Below, piece after piece: positions 46,288-59,234 of a stretch of 64,000 nt of DNA. Under the pieces are notes generated by a model. It saw only the letters and a list, made by a program, of their open reading frames with translations. It was not told the origin of the DNA and ran no database searches. How positions within the stretch are numbered: position 1 is the first letter of the stretch; every line of letters starts with the position of its first letter. Location of the stretch: assembly GCA_003008705.1 (NCBI GenBank), contig PDUO01000051.1, positions 249,198 to 313,197 on the forward strand, given 5' to 3'. The stretch is from Pezicula radicicola (taxonomy: Eukaryota; Ascomycota; Leotiomycetes; Helotiales; Dermateaceae). A program made the position numbers and the translations under genes.

Positions 46288-48927
46288 ATGAATCAGAACG
46301 CGGAAGAGAATACTTCCCTCCAAGACGAGAATGAAAACAGAAAACAGCAATCTCTTCTTGCCTGCGAATCATGTCGCAGGTTAGCATCTTCCCCCATAAA
46401 CTCGAGAGAATGCAACTAACTATTATATACTTCCAGGCGCAAGATCAAGTGGTTAGTCCAGCAATTTCAACTATACTCTGATCCAGGTGAAGTCTAACGT
46501 TTCCATTTAGCGATCGAGAACTACCCCGCTGTTCCATTTGTATCAAATCACAACAAACGTGCACTTACCCTGATGGACCACTGAAGCCCGGACCAAAGAT
46601 AGGTATGTTGCTACCGGGGTTAGCATATCAGTCCCGTAAGTTAAGTGCTGATGAGAAACAGGAGCCTCACAGCGAGTCTCCAAAAGACAACGGACTGAAG
46701 GAGCTCGAATAGACAGGCGGCAGAATTCAACTGCAAGAGAAGAAAATATCCGTACTTCTACGGGCTCAAGATCAGCAGAGTCTAGCTGTTCGAGGGATCG
46801 TGAGAACGAAAAATCTGCAGACGATGGATTCCTCAACCTCCCGAATCGATTACCATCCAGTGCGAACTTCGGAAGCATATTCGACTACACCCCTCTCTCA
46901 CCCGCAACGAGCATCTCGGCAAACACACCCAGATCCGGGATGAGTATTCATAGTTTGTCATTCATCATGCACCCATCTCACGAGAATACCTCCGATGCAC
47001 AGAAACGAATGGATAGAGAGAGTTCTGCAAATGGAGCCGAGAATTTCTCTTCTGATGGAGAGCCAATTTTGATTGCACGGGCTTGTTATGCGCTGAATAT
47101 TTCTCCTGATACTCTGTCTAGATTGTACGTGTTCTCGAAAAAGTAGAAAGATATACCTGACTGGCTTCAAGAATTGATCTCTATTTCGAAAGAATGACTT
47201 CTTTCTCGCTATTTCGACAACCGTATTTTCGAGCGAAGATCTTGGCTATATCCTCATCAAAACAGCTCAACGCTCTTCTAGCCGCAATGCTTTCTTTCTC
47301 TTCGCGATTCGATACCGAGGATACGACGGATGCATCCCGGTCTATACCGACGTCTGAGTACTTTTTCGACCTCGCAGTCAAACTCATCGATGAGGCACTT
47401 CAAGAGAACGAATCTCCAACGCTTTGCCTCTTACAAGCACTCGCTCTCACTACATTCCAGCAACTGATCAAGGGGGTCCATACACGAGCTTGGAGGGCGC
47501 TAGGGACCTGCGTCCGAGTCGCCTATGAGCTCTATCTCCACCTCATTGATTCCGAAAACATCGACCAGAGCGTCCCTGTTAGTGATGCCGAAACAAATAG
47601 GTGGTGTCTCGATGAAGAGAAACGTCGAGTCTGGTGGGCAATATGGGAGATGGATACGTTTGCTAGTACCATTCGACGGTGTCCTACCGCTATAGATTGG
47701 TCGCAAAACGAGACGAATCTTCCGGTTGATGATGCATTTTGGTTTCGGGGCGAGTTTCAAGCTAGCTGTTTTCTCGCGCCGACGCTAATGGAACGATGGA
47801 GGACGCTGCAATGTAGTGGGAACCAATCGCCCAAGGCTTGGTTCATTGTTGCGAATTCATTGATGAGAGAGGCGCAGCTACTCTCTAGTCCTCGAGGCGT
47901 TTTCAGATCGTCAGCTGAAAGGTCGAAGTCTAAAGCCAACACTATGTTTGGAAGTTCGAGGAAGACTTGCAAGGAGATTTCCCAGAGTCTTGCTATTATT
48001 GAGAATGCTCTGCGTTGTTTCCAACTGGCTCTTCCTGCGAGTATGAAATACCGCGATGAGTATCTGAGCTTTGCGTCGAGTAATGGGAAAGTGGATGAAA
48101 TTCACCGTCATACGTCGATATATAGCATCCATATCATGATGCAGCTAACTAAATTCATGATCTACCATCATGGAGTCTTTGGAGGGGGGAGACGGAAACA
48201 CTGCCTATCTGATGCATCTGGACAAAACACGCCTCCAAACGAAGCGGCGCAATCAGCGCCAATTTTCTCAGCACTTGTTACCCTCTCTCCTGATATGGAG
48301 GCTCTGAGCAGGTATTCGGATGCAGCTGAGCAAGTTCTCCTGATTGTAAATAACGCCTCTGAAGACCACATTCAACACGTAAATGCCTTCCTGGCGAGTA
48401 CCATCTGGCTCGCAGCAGCAGTTCAGCTTGTGTGCAAGGTTTTCGAACCGCCTGGAACGAATAAGACTTTGATAGATTCGAATTTTGAGGTCCTAAGGTT
48501 GAATTATAAACAGTATGTTGACTACTGGAAGACATCTACTTCGCTTCTGAGGAATCTGGATTGTCTGGAGGAACAATTACGGCGGCTGCACTCTCCAAGG
48601 ACGAGCAATCAAGTCACGAGCCTTGATGACCGGTCTATTCCGTTTAGCTCCAGTGGTCAAGATGGATCAGAGTCTGCTCCTTATAGAACGAATAATGGGT
48701 GGCTACATCAAGCGATCAACATGTGTATTCAAGATACTTCTTTGAGTGCTTCAAATTCATACGAACAATCTCTCTTCGATGGAAATCCATTGCAGATGGG
48801 AAATGGAACCATTGAGAATGAAGGAGAATTTGGGTACACGGCTAGCAATACTATGGAGGTGCTGGAGGGCCTGGCATTCGGGTTGGACTTTGGTACGAGT
48901 GTTAATCTGTCCGGCTCTTATGAATGA
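46288..48927 (+). CDS. Zn2Cys6 transcription factor, 805 residues
   Basis: Nuclear GAL4-type regulator. Exons 46288-46379, 46437-46451 (15 nt), 46511-46602, 46662-47124 and 47172-48927. The zinc cluster C26-X2-C29-X6-C36-X6-C43-X2-C46-X6-C53 is spread over three exons; the 15-nt exon encodes RKIK and part of C36. A Ser-rich linker follows, then the fungal TF domain with RAWRALGTCVRVAYELYLH, DEEKRRVWWAIWEMDTFAS and RRCPTAIDW. The C-terminus is Ser/Asn-rich. Large size and the RAWR-x-LG-x-x-x-R-x-AYEL pattern are like regulators of metabolic and secondary-metabolite genes. It lies beside the SDR/P450 group and is the most plausible local regulator, by position only. Intact. Confidence 0.9.
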
Positions 48928-50074
48928 AATGGAAGTTACCAATCAGCTCACGACGTATCAGCAGCGTTTAGTTTCCATCCGGGAATCTCTGCCCTCTTTA
49001 TGCCAAAATCACTGTCACCGTCGTTGTGCAGAGCCTCGAAGCGACGACGACAACGCATAGCTTCGTCAGTCCCAACACCAACAAATCTCTCATTATCATA
49101 CCCCCTATCCTTCTCATTTTCCGCCACCGCCGCCACCGCTGCCACCGCTACCGCCACCGCACTCACAGCCAACACACCATCCTGGAGAGCACAACTATAT
49201 TAACTAGCAGCCGTAACAAAAACCATCTCAGAGTTGTGCACTTCGTTAAAAGCCAAGTTTGTTTGTGTCAGCGCCTTCTGGAGCTGTGCGACATTTCCTA
49301 GCACCGGCTTGCATATGTGGATGATCTTGCTAAATTCGTTGGTATTATCAACTAATTTTTTGTTCCTTGTGCTTCGTACTATTTAGTCTACTTATAAGGA
49401 AGGCATGTATAAAAGTTTCTAGTTCACAGCTGGGTGGCATACGCTATAGTTTATTAACTTAGCCTGTAGAAATGGTACTCATTTGTTGTAAGACCAATGA
49501 CTACGTAGTGCAAAGTTCAAATCTCAACGAAAAACACGTACTGGGTTTATCTCCTTGTATATATAGCAAAAGATAAATAAACCCGCTACAATCGTAGTGA
49601 TGGTCGTGCTCCTCACCTTTTTATTTTGACTTATAACATTGTAACTCTTCATAATGGGCAGCAGTATCGTTCCCTTCCATCAAGCATGAACAGGCCCCAC
49701 GGAATGGGATGTCATGGTATTTTTTTGTGGCGATTGCGGCTCTTTAATGAAGATATTTCTAAGATAACTGTGCAACCTCAGGCAACCTCTTTCAACCACG
49801 TTCTTAGCACCAATGCTCTGTCAATCAGACCGATGTGAAGCTATAGAGTTGCTATTTCCATATCCATGCTTAATCTGCTGAGCTTTTTATTTCTGGGTTC
49901 CATGCTGTATATCACATTTGAAATCAAAACTCTCGAACTGATCAGCAATTAAATCGTAATTGGGAGATAGGCCCTCGTCTCCTCCGTCTATATTGTCTAA
50001 TCTATTACTATAATCTAATTTAAAGAAAAATGATAGCTTATGTGGAATACGATATTATACAGAAGAGCAGCTCT
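48928..50074. other. Intergenic region between convergent genes
   Basis: 1.15 kb. A stretch of CCGCCACCG/CTGCCACCG trinucleotide-type repeats lies at about 49121-49165. A TATATATAGC box is near 49557. No domain-bearing frame seen. Confidence 0.4.
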
Positions 50075-51665
50075 CTATATCTTCTTTTTGAGAACGAGTC
50101 CGATTTGGGATTGCCTTGAGAGAATCGTAAACACCGCACCCATCAACAAAGTTACACCCGTGAAGATTTTCAACCCCGAAAACCCACCGTGTTCATGGGT
50201 GACTATCGCCCCTCCAATCGGGCTGCCTATTAAAGCTCCAAAGGAAGCTACAGCGTACAGGACTCCGGTTCGAAGTCCCAGCTCCCGCACGTCAGAGATC
50301 TGGGCGACGAGCGCGGCAAGGATGGAGAGACTGGTGCCGGACGCAATGCCATACAGGGCGGCAAACACAATCACCGATGCATTTCCCTTTGCTGGAAGCC
50401 AAAGACCAAGGGATATGATTCCACAAATGATAGTAAAAACAATCATAACATTAAAGACGCCATATCGATCACCAAGATGACCCGGGATGATTCGACCAAA
50501 CGTACTAATGAACGCAATCAGATACAGTCTCTATTTCTGAATTGCACTGGGGTGCTTACCTTGCGGCATTGATTATGGACACGAGGTAGCCGGCCAGATT
50601 CTCCGACATGCCCTGTTCTTGTGCCTGGACGATAATATAATTAAAAGGCAAAAAGCCGCCGAGATAGATCATGAAGCCTCCGACGACCAGCAGTGAAAAG
50701 GGGACCTCGGTGAACGGTTTGATGAAGTCGGCTAGCTTGACTGCTCTCTTGGTCGGTGGAAGTCGGGACTTGATGGCGAGATTGCCGAAAACCAGCAAGC
50801 CGAGAAGGAGGAAGGCCGTACTCCGTATGGCCCAGCCGAAACCGATGGAGACCACCAGATGCTGGACCATGATAGGGAGAACCACGCCGCCTAAGCTCGA
50901 GCCGGAGACCATGATGCCAAAAGCCAGGGCGCGATGCTTGCGGAACCACGTCCCCACTGCCGCAATGGCTGTTAGAGAGTCAGCGTCAGCGAAATGCGTA
51001 TGCGAGTCTGTGCCAGGACGACAGGGAGAACGACGGCGGACGGGCACTCACTGGGGAAGAAGAGAAAACTGCATCCAATTCCGCTACAGACGCTTTGGGC
51101 AAGAAAGATCTGGTAGTAGTTGTTGGAGATGGAAGTCATCATGAGGCCAAAGATATGCATGAACGAGCCGAAAAGTATCGGCCATCGGGGTCCTATGTGA
51201 TCGCTCACTCGGCCTGCGACGATTCCCTAACCAGATTGCTTGGTGAGTATGGTATATCAATTCGGCTTCATTACAATCTTATGGGAAACACCAAACTTAC
51301 CCAGAAAAACAACATGAATGATTCAGTCGAGGGAATCCACGCAATGGTACTGGGGGAGTATGACTTGAGCTGGTGGGTCTCGTAATAGCTTTGGAAGACG
51401 CCGATGCCTATACGAGGAGATACGTGGTCAGTGACGCCTTAGAGACTTGAGATGGGGAATCAAAGGCGGTTGGCCTACAGTTGATCCAGCCAAAGCTGGC
51501 AAAGATGGTACAAAAACCCCCGGCGACCGCCATCCAGGCGTCGAAGCCTCCATCAGGGAATGCAGCTGGGTCTGGGCCGGTGGGAGCAACTTGTCTCGGC
51601 TCGTTGCTGTGGTGGTGGTTGTTGTCGTCGTCTAGAGGAGTTGCTTTCTCAATATCACCACTCAT
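50075..51665 (-). CDS. MFS transporter, monocarboxylate-porter-like
   Basis: Plasma-membrane MFS carrier of 435 residues and about 12 TM helices. Exons 51479-51665, 51301-51407, 51052-51226, 50560-50968 and 50075-50504. The soluble N-terminus is His/Asn-rich, followed by [16 protein letters not shown], a signature start of fungal monocarboxylate-type (MCH) porters. Then [22 protein letters not shown] (loop 2-3 motif), [20 protein letters not shown] (the classic MCT loop 4-5 block) and [16 protein letters not shown]. These porters move organic acids or secondary metabolites. It is divergent from a Zn2Cys6 regulator, a layout often seen for a carrier and its regulator. Intact. Confidence 0.92.
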
Positions 51666-52277
51666 GCGTTTCTGGGCGTCGATTTCCTTATCCTGAGACG
51701 ACGAAGCGCTATAGATGGGTTGCTCGACTTACACGGATGCATCTTCACTAGGAATCATGGCCGACATATTATTGACAGAGGAGTCGAGGATAGAGAAAAG
51801 GGAGTGTGAAGAAAAGATATCAGAACAACAACGGAACGTGGAAAACGGCTTCATTATATATGCATTGTTCTATTGTTATATTTGTAAGTGTGTCTCATAA
51901 ACATCTCATGAATGGATGATGCCACAGCCCCCTGTCGCTTGGGCTCGAAAGATGATGCCGAAAGGAGCTTAGCGATGGATGCGCTGGTCGCTTACGGCCG
52001 GGACTTTTTTAAGCTTCTGCATGTACGGTTATCCGGCACAGCACAGGGCAGCAGGTTAAGCCTTTTCAAGCATGACTGACTAAGCTTCGCCATTACGTAG
52101 GTATGCCCACCAAACGAGGATACGTAAGAAACCTTGACTGTAACTGTCCAGAAACATACACACACACACAAAATAAAAAGAAAAAAGTAAGATCCCATTC
52201 AGTCTGAAATACACAATTTGCTAGCCGACTGTAATTTCGGAAATCATCATCTCGCCTCATATATAGCAAGCGCCAAA
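51666..52277. promoter_or_regulatory. Divergent promoter, MFS carrier / Zn2Cys6 regulator
   Basis: 612 bases between the two start codons. It contains a CA repeat at about 52154-52168 and a CTCATATATAG box at 52255-52265, about 15 bases upstream of the regulator ATG. No defined binding site could be named. Confidence 0.45.
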
Positions 52278-54096
52278 ATGGTAGGCGTGGCCGGGAAATC
52301 TAGAGCATGCAAGAATTGTCGGAGAAGGAGGGTCGAAGTATGACAAACCCGTCGTGATAAGCATTGAGCGGAACCCCTTTCTCTGTCTGGATGAGAGGAC
52401 TCACTTGAACTGACGCAGTGTCATTCCTTAGTGTGATATGCTGCGCCCATGCTGCGCCCGATGCGTCAAGGCCAACATCATCTGCATTGGCTACGGTAGA
52501 GAGGTGGTCTTCGTCAACCGACATCCCACCAGCATGACCACCACAGCGACAACGGTTCTCTCTGACAAGCGGAGGCAACAATTGCGGTACCAGAGCCTCG
52601 ATGGGTACCATGCAGACGGACAATTTCCCGCATGTCCTCCCTCCGTAGAAGACCGAACTCGCGCCGTGCAGCTACTCAAGCAGCTATACCTCCCGCGAGG
52701 GCTAGCCGATGATGGTGTGAACGACATACAGACATGCTGTAGCTGGCTCCTAGAAATCGCTGAGCTGACGGGCACAAGTAAAGCGCTGGACGTCGCCCTT
52801 CATTCTTTGTATATGTCTCAGCTCTATGCTACTGGCAGTAACACGGCTTCTCTCGAGATGTGCCTGGACATTTATAACACGGCGCTGCAGAAGCTTCGTG
52901 CGGATCTAGAGGATCCAGAAGCAAAGCTTCGCGATGAGACTCTTGCTGCTATTGTTATTATATCGACGAATGAAGTTCGTAATCACGTTGGGAACTTCTC
53001 CTAGCTACGTCGCAGCTACTAACATTCATCCCTAGTTATTCTTGAACACCCTCGATAACGCCTGGGAAGCTCACTCCAGCGGCATCAGCGAAATCCTCAA
53101 GATGCGTAGTTCTTTAAAGGCCGGCGATTCCGTCCGTCCAAATCTTTGCTCGCGCCTCCATACAATATGCGTGCGTTTTGCAACCTCGATAATTATTTAT
53201 CATAAGGAATGAATTTTTGCTGACGGAGTGAATAGGTTCTCAATGCTATCATAAAGCGACGATCCTTGATTTTAACAAATCAGGATTGGCGCAGATTGAA
53301 ATATACGAACAACTATGGCAAAGCAGGTGAATATGACGAACTGATTGACATCCTTGGCGAAGTACCAGTATTGTTGGAAGAAACCGAAGCATTACTCAAG
53401 CAATCAACAATCAGCGCCCCTTTGGTGTGGGCTACGCCTCTGATACGAAGTTACGCATCTATTGCACAAAGATTGTATTCCTGGCAGGAACAATTGAGAG
53501 GGACTTCGGATACACCATTGTATTGGGCAGCGCCGTCGTCATTATCCTATGCCCCCGAAGCCAGAGACGCAGAAAATCTGTTTCCCCTTATCTTGCACTT
53601 CAGATCTCCGAATGTGGCCATGCTTCTTATCCTCTCTTGGGCTGTGTTGATCCAGATTTATTGCAGCTTGAGTCGCATCTACGAACACACAGAACAAAAT
53701 TCCTCAGGCGACGAATCAGGTCTCCCAGAAATCTCCGGGAAGTACACAGGAAATCCATTAGATGATGCAACGAATGAAAATGGCTTGTCTTGTCGAGAGT
53801 CGACAGGCCCTCTGTCACTTGAATGGCCCTCAAGAGCATTTTGCATTACGGAAGGTGATAAGCTGGTCCGATTCTTATGCCAATCGTTGGAGTACTGCCA
53901 TAAAATAGACATTGGGACGCTGGGCCCTCAAGCAGTGACTTATCCGCAATGGATTATGAGGCGTTATTTTCGTTTTCGGCCAGGCTATGAGCGGGAGCTG
54001 AAGTGGTGCTATGATTTCAAGACTATGACCGGTCCCGGCTTTCGATGTGGGATTAAAATTATGGATTTCGGCGATTATACGGGATATAATGTGTAA
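52278..54096 (+). CDS. Zn2Cys6 transcription factor, 532 residues
   Basis: Nuclear GAL4-type regulator. Exons 52278-52337, 52432-52974, 53036-53170 and 53236-54096, all GT-AG in phase 0. The zinc cluster is C11-X2-C14-X6-C21-X6-C28-X2-C31-X6-C38 (CKNCRRRRVECDMLRP...C-ARC), split by intron 1 after VE. The rest matches the DUF3468-type fungal TF region: TRAVQLLKQLYLPRG, LRDETLAAIVIISTNEV, AWEAHSSGISEIL, NLCSRLHTICVLNAI. Divergent from the MFS carrier, which it may control. The 3' end abuts a large AT-rich block. Intact. Confidence 0.88.
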
Positions 54097-54520
54097 TGAT
54101 TTACGCTAAAAGATCACGTAGATGTCGGCCACGGCAAAGCGCCGAGATACACTTTCCTAACACTCCCCTTGTATAGAGGTGTCCTGCCTACAACCTATAC
54201 AAAAACAAGTCCGAGTACAAGAAGGATTTAAGTATAAGTACAGGGACGGAAAGGTGTAGACGCAAGGGTAACAAACTAGCTAGTACAAAGCAAGGGTAAT
54301 TGTAAGAGCAATACAAATATAAGACGGGTATAAAAATAAGTAATTATATCTATATAAGAGTAGTATATTTAAGTATAAGTAAAGTAAAAGTAAATATAAG
54401 ATAATAGGTAATTATAGACAAAGAAGAGTAAATATAAATATAAAAGTAATAAGTTTAGAATATAAGAATAAAAAAACAAATTAAATTAAGTATAAAAATA
54501 AAAGCTATAATATTCTATAT

Positions 54521-54560
54521 AAAATAAAATAAAATAAAATAAAATAAAATAAAATAAAAT
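54521..54560. repeat. (AAAAT)8 microsatellite
   Basis: Eight perfect tandem copies of the pentamer AAAAT in an AT-rich block. Confidence 0.95.
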
Positions 54561-56248
54561 AAAAGCTTTTTTTTATTCTCTTTTAAAGAGCTTTTTATAT
54601 AAAGAAATAAGAAAGAAATATATATATATATACACTTTATATATAATCTTCTATTATTCTCTTTTATAGACTTAGAGAACTTTTACTTTTTATCTTTATA
54701 ATAAATAAAAAGAAACTAAGACTACTATTATATACTAGGTTATACTAACTAGACATATACTAGGCGAGGGCACACACATTCTACCCTTGCTAGAGTATAG
54801 CAAGTGCCTACTATAGTAAAGCTCCCCCAGACTAGTAATAGTCAGGTGTCACTTAGAAAAGTACTAGACTAAGGCTAGAGCCTCTAAGTATTCCCTCCAG
54901 GTATCTCTCTCTCCCTTCCAGGTCTCTCTCCCTTCCAGTTATCCCTCCCGGCTCCATCTAATAGCAGCAGGAGCTTCTAGGTGTTCCTCCTTCCAGCTCC
55001 CTTATACCCAAATACCTATACCCTCCCCTAACGCACCACAGGGAATTTACGCAGACGAAGGCGTAGTATACTCACGTGAGGGCGTAACAACAACAAGGTA
55101 GGCAGGTAGGTAATAGGTAGGAAGCAAATACTAGAGGGGTCGGTATTTGCCTTTCAAAATATTCGAGTACCAAAATCAAGACTTAACAAAAAATTCAATT
55201 ACTGAAATCTTTGAGTTTCGAAATAGTCGAAGAAAAGAAGTAGGATTAAGACAAGATTAGGATAATCGAAGAAGTTTTCAGTCGTGAATTACGTCTGATT
55301 CTAATCTATAAGACAGTCAAAAAGTGGGTGGTTTTATATACTTAAAGTCATCGTCCAGCAGACGTTTCAAGTGTTGCAATTGCTTGCTATATAGCACCCC
55401 CCCAGAGACAAGACTCCCCTACAATTGTAGTCCGTATATGTGTAGTAGCATCGAGTTTCAAAAGCTTCCGAAATAGCGGACAGAGAGGACACGTTACTGT
55501 CGCGTTTTCAGGTATTATATCAACTCCCCTAAGAGCAAAGCTCCCCTATATATGTACTCCCCTAGCTATTGTGTCCGAAATCGCGTAGGTCGCTAAGCCC
55601 ATTTTACTAGTCGCAGTTTCGATCGAAGGAGGAATAGATCAAGGATCAACAAAGGATCAAGAGGATCTTACTTAGGCTAAACTCGGGCTAGAGTCACGGG
55701 GGGCAAAAGGTTCGATTCGAGAGTAGAAGAGGACGCGTCGCTAGCCGAGTTGAAGAAGAAGAGGCATCTACACGTTACAGAAGGTTCTAAATTGTTATAG
55801 CTATTAAAATAGACGTCTATAAGAGTTGTACAACAAACGATTCTAATGTTATAGATATTAATTCAAAGAAAGAAGAGGATACATTTCTAATTAAATTAAA
55901 GAAGTAAAGATATCTATAAGTAGTAGAATAAATGTTTCTAAATTATTAAAAGAGGTTTATAATTATACTACTTAAGTAGTATATATATACTTAAAGCTTT
56001 TTATTTACTCTTTGTTTTATATATTAAAGTAAAAAGGTATTTATATTCTAAGAAGAAATTTTTTCTTTTTAGGTTTTTATTTTACTTTTAATATAAATAT
56101 CTAATAAAGTAAAAGTATATTTAATTTAGTTTCTTAAATAATAATTATTAAAAAGTAAAAATAAAAGCTTTTTATTTAATACTTTTTAGTATATTATATT
56201 ATATATATAATATATTCTCTTAGTATTTTTTTTAATTATTCTTATTTT

Positions 56249-56530
56249 ATTAATGTCGGTTTAACCCGATATGGAACCTAATCTAATAGCAACGGGCAAA
56301 CTAGTGTAATCACTTAGTGTGCGGTGTTGCGGTAAGATTGGTTCGATTCTTCTAATACTAGGTGGAAATGGTAGTCTAATTATACAGCATTCAGAACCGG
56401 TCTACTAGGCCCGATTAGGCTAGTCTTGCGGAGCGGCCCGTCTGATCGCGGAACCCCATTGGCCCGGTATCAGACTAGCGCGCTTACATAATTTACACGT
56501 GATATAGGAAATCGACGTTCCAACAATTAA
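56249..56530. mobile_element. Solo LTR with 5-bp target-site duplication
   Basis: A 272-bp element (56254-56525) begins TGTCGGTTTAACC and ends GACGTTCCAACA, the TG...CA ends of an LTR. It is flanked on both sides by ATTAA (56249-56253 and 56526-56530). Its composition is clearly less AT-rich than its surroundings. No internal retrotransposon domain is adjacent, so it is a solo LTR left by recombination. Confidence 0.75.
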
Positions 56531-56659
56531 TAATAATATTAAACTTATTAATTAAATAAAAAGGATATTATAAGTTTAAAAAGAAGAATAAAAAATTAAA
56601 TTAAAAGTAAAAGTATTTAATATATTTAGTTTAAGTATTTACTATTCTACTTATACTTT

Positions 56660-56962
56660 TATGAACCCACGATCACCTTGAATATATGGCATATGGAGAA
56701 AGTGCAGAAGGCGGTGAAAATCATGAATGAAGGCTTGATTACTTGCGCCCATTAGGTGGGAGGAAGCCTGGGCTTATATATTAAAGGAGAGGCACCCAGA
56801 ATAGGCCCAAATCCATACAAAATGAGGCATTTAAGGTGCTATTTCATTAACGTAAAAATGGTGCCATACTGGGCTAGAATGGTCGGAATTAATCTGCGAT
56901 TTCGGAGGGATCGGCGGGCGCCAGGGCCACCAGAAATGAAGAGATACTAGAAACACGTGATT
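56660..56962. repeat. Dispersed repeat, copy 3
   Basis: Starts TATGAACCCACGATCACC, contains CATACAAAATGAGGCATT, ends ACACGTGATTA. It shares these three landmarks with copies at 28958 and 31360 and is slightly longer. A TTATATATT box lies before the middle motif, as in copy 1 (TTTATATATAC). Confidence 0.6.
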
Positions 56963-57579
56963 ACAGGCCGACAACTTTTTTATATAAAAATTAACTTAAA
57001 CTTAGTCTTATATTATTTTTATTATTTTTATTACAGTTATATAAGAAAAAACCTAAATCTAACCCTAGGTTTATCTACTTATACTAGTTAGACTCCTTGT
57101 AAGAGATTAAAGAATAGTTTATACCTAGGACCACTAAGAAGCGTAACAATACTTTAGGTGTACTGTCGCACTATAATATAATTACTCTAAGGATTAGTGA
57201 TTTTTCGAGTTATATAGATAGGTAGTAAAGCCTCGTTATTATACACTTCGCACTAACTTCCATTTTCGTAATCCGAAACTTCTAGGTAGTGATTAATTCT
57301 GTCTGTTTATAATTCTTTATTATGATAGTTACAACTTTGCAAAAGAGTCAGATAAAATAGAAGGCAACACTCGATCTATATTAATCACTTAATGGCGTGG
57401 CATGCCGACCACGGCGTGATTCCCCGTTTTATAACAGCCCATTTTCATCATAGCAACTGCTTTTTCAGGATGTGAAAACTTCACGTTCGAGTTAAATGAA
57501 ATGAACTAATATTGTTTGGCTTTGTGGATAGCTGCAGAATCCACTACCCTCTATGAAGAAAGAAGGAATATCCGCTCAT

Positions 57580-59234
57580 TTACTTCTTCCGAAGACTAAT
57601 TTTACACCTAAAATTAGTCGGCTTAACAAAGAAAAAATTCTCCGTCTCCATCCCTGAACTCATCCCATCTAGCGAGAAGTCATATCTCATTACTAGTTCC
57701 GGAATTAGTTTTGAGATCTCCAACAAGCTGATATGTTTTCCAATGCAAGTCCTACTTCCCGCTCCAAACGGTAACCAGTATCTACCCATTTGTAGAGCTT
57801 GCTCGTCGCTCTCAAGCCACCTCTCGGGGCGAAAGCTGTCTGCATCGTTGCCAAAGATCGAAGTATTCACGTGTGCAACCCAAGTATTTACACCTACAAC
57901 AGTACCTCCAGGGAAGAATTTTCCTGCAATTGTAGCTCCAGATGCTGGCACAACGCGTCCAAGGGGTATGCCAGTGGCAGGGTGGAGACGAAGAGCTTCG
58001 CTGATGATTGCCTGGAGATAGGGCAAGCGTTGGGCCTCCTGGTATGTTATAGGCTCGGAGACATCTCCCTTTGCAGCTCTTTCAATGATCTCCGTCCGAA
58101 GTTTACAAAGAGCCTCTGGGTGCTTGATGAGGTTGTATAAGATAGCACTTAAACTAATGCTTGTGGTATCACTTCCAGCAAAGACATTTCCGAAACAGAG
58201 TGCGAGGACATCGCCCAAAGAGAAATTCTCAGGCGAATCTCTGTGCAGTGCCAAGGCTTTTGCCAGGAAGTCGTCGCCCTGTTCTTGCTTCTCGATATCA
58301 CCTTCACTTTGTCGGAAACGCTCCTGGATTTGGGCTTGGGCGAATTCTAAAATGTTCAAAACTCCTCCAGTCCCCAGCCTCGATACAATTGGAAAGAGAA
58401 AAGAGTGCCATTCCGAGAATATCCCTACAGTGCTCCCGTAGATTAGGGAACTCCGGATACTATTCACGATGTCATTAATATCGTTGTCTTGGTCAAGAAA
58501 ACCAAATCTTTTGGCAACTGTGATCAGTCCAATCAGATCGAATGCGTAACACTGCAACCAGTGTTGCATATCAATAACCTCTCCTGTGTTGGCAAAACTG
58601 TCGAAGCGGAGCGTGATATGACGGACACATTCGTCGACGGCAGGCTCCATCTTAAGCAAAGTAGTCATACTGTATAGATTTGCAACCTTGCGGCGGTGTC
58701 TAGCATGCCTTTCAGAATCACTGCTGGCGAACATGTTAAATGGCGCATGGGGCCTTGGGTCTTCGTTGGCTTTATACCAAGACGACTGCAGTGGATGTCA
58801 GGATAGTAGACAACCAATAATACATTAATAGTCGAGACAAAGAAGTGCAAAGAAGCCTACCTTGATAAATTTCGTTCCGTGTCCATATATGACTTTGATA
58901 GCTTCATGGTCATCGATGCTATACTCATTCGGTGCAATCCGGACGATCGGCCCTGATCAATGAGCAGTGATGCGTTAGTTAACGGTGTTGCAGTCGCGAG
59001 AAAGATTTTTCAGCATCACTTACCGTACTTTTTATGAAGTTCCACATTTGTCTTCTGGAAGTCGCCGCGAAGTACTCTTCGAAGATACCAGAAACGGGTA
59101 AATCGGGCAAGAAATGGTCCAGGGATATCTCTGAGGGGCGAGAAGATTGCTTGAAGGACATAGGTACCGAGCACCAAGAGCACGGAAATGCTCGACGCTG
59201 TTAAAAGAAGAGAGAAATTATTCAATAACATCAT
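57580..59234 (-). CDS. Cytochrome P450 'C', pisatin-demethylase-like
   Basis: P450 of 502 residues. Exons 59024-59234, 58861-58952 and 57580-58785. It starts with a TM anchor (ISVLLVLGTYVLQAIF) and the hinge SPLRDIPGPFLARFTRFW, which with KYGPIVRIAPNEYSIDD is typical of the pisatin demethylase/benzoate hydroxylase-like fungal P450s. The I-helix is FAGSDTTSISLS, ExxR lies in SEALRLHP, PERW is present, and the haem loop is FGAGSRTCIGKH with Cys at about 448. The first two codons are both ATG (59234, 59231). It is unrelated in detail to P450s A and B. Its nearest neighbours are AT-rich blocks. Substrate unknown; all motifs intact. Confidence 0.93.

Larger units (their letters stand above)
54097..57579. 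other. AT-rich repeat block (AT isochore)
   Basis: 3.5 kb, extremely AT-rich at 54250-54750, 55850-56250 and 56525-56660, with no intact gene. It contains a pentanucleotide repeat, a solo LTR and repeat copy 3 (listed separately). GC-richer islands at about 54770-55800 may be remnants of another retroelement but show no coding domain I can name. Confidence 0.6.

Noticed and set aside
55700..55720. GTTCGATTC words resembling a tRNA T-arm (also near 56340)
   Set aside because: No matching acceptor stem or anticodon arm could be found around them.
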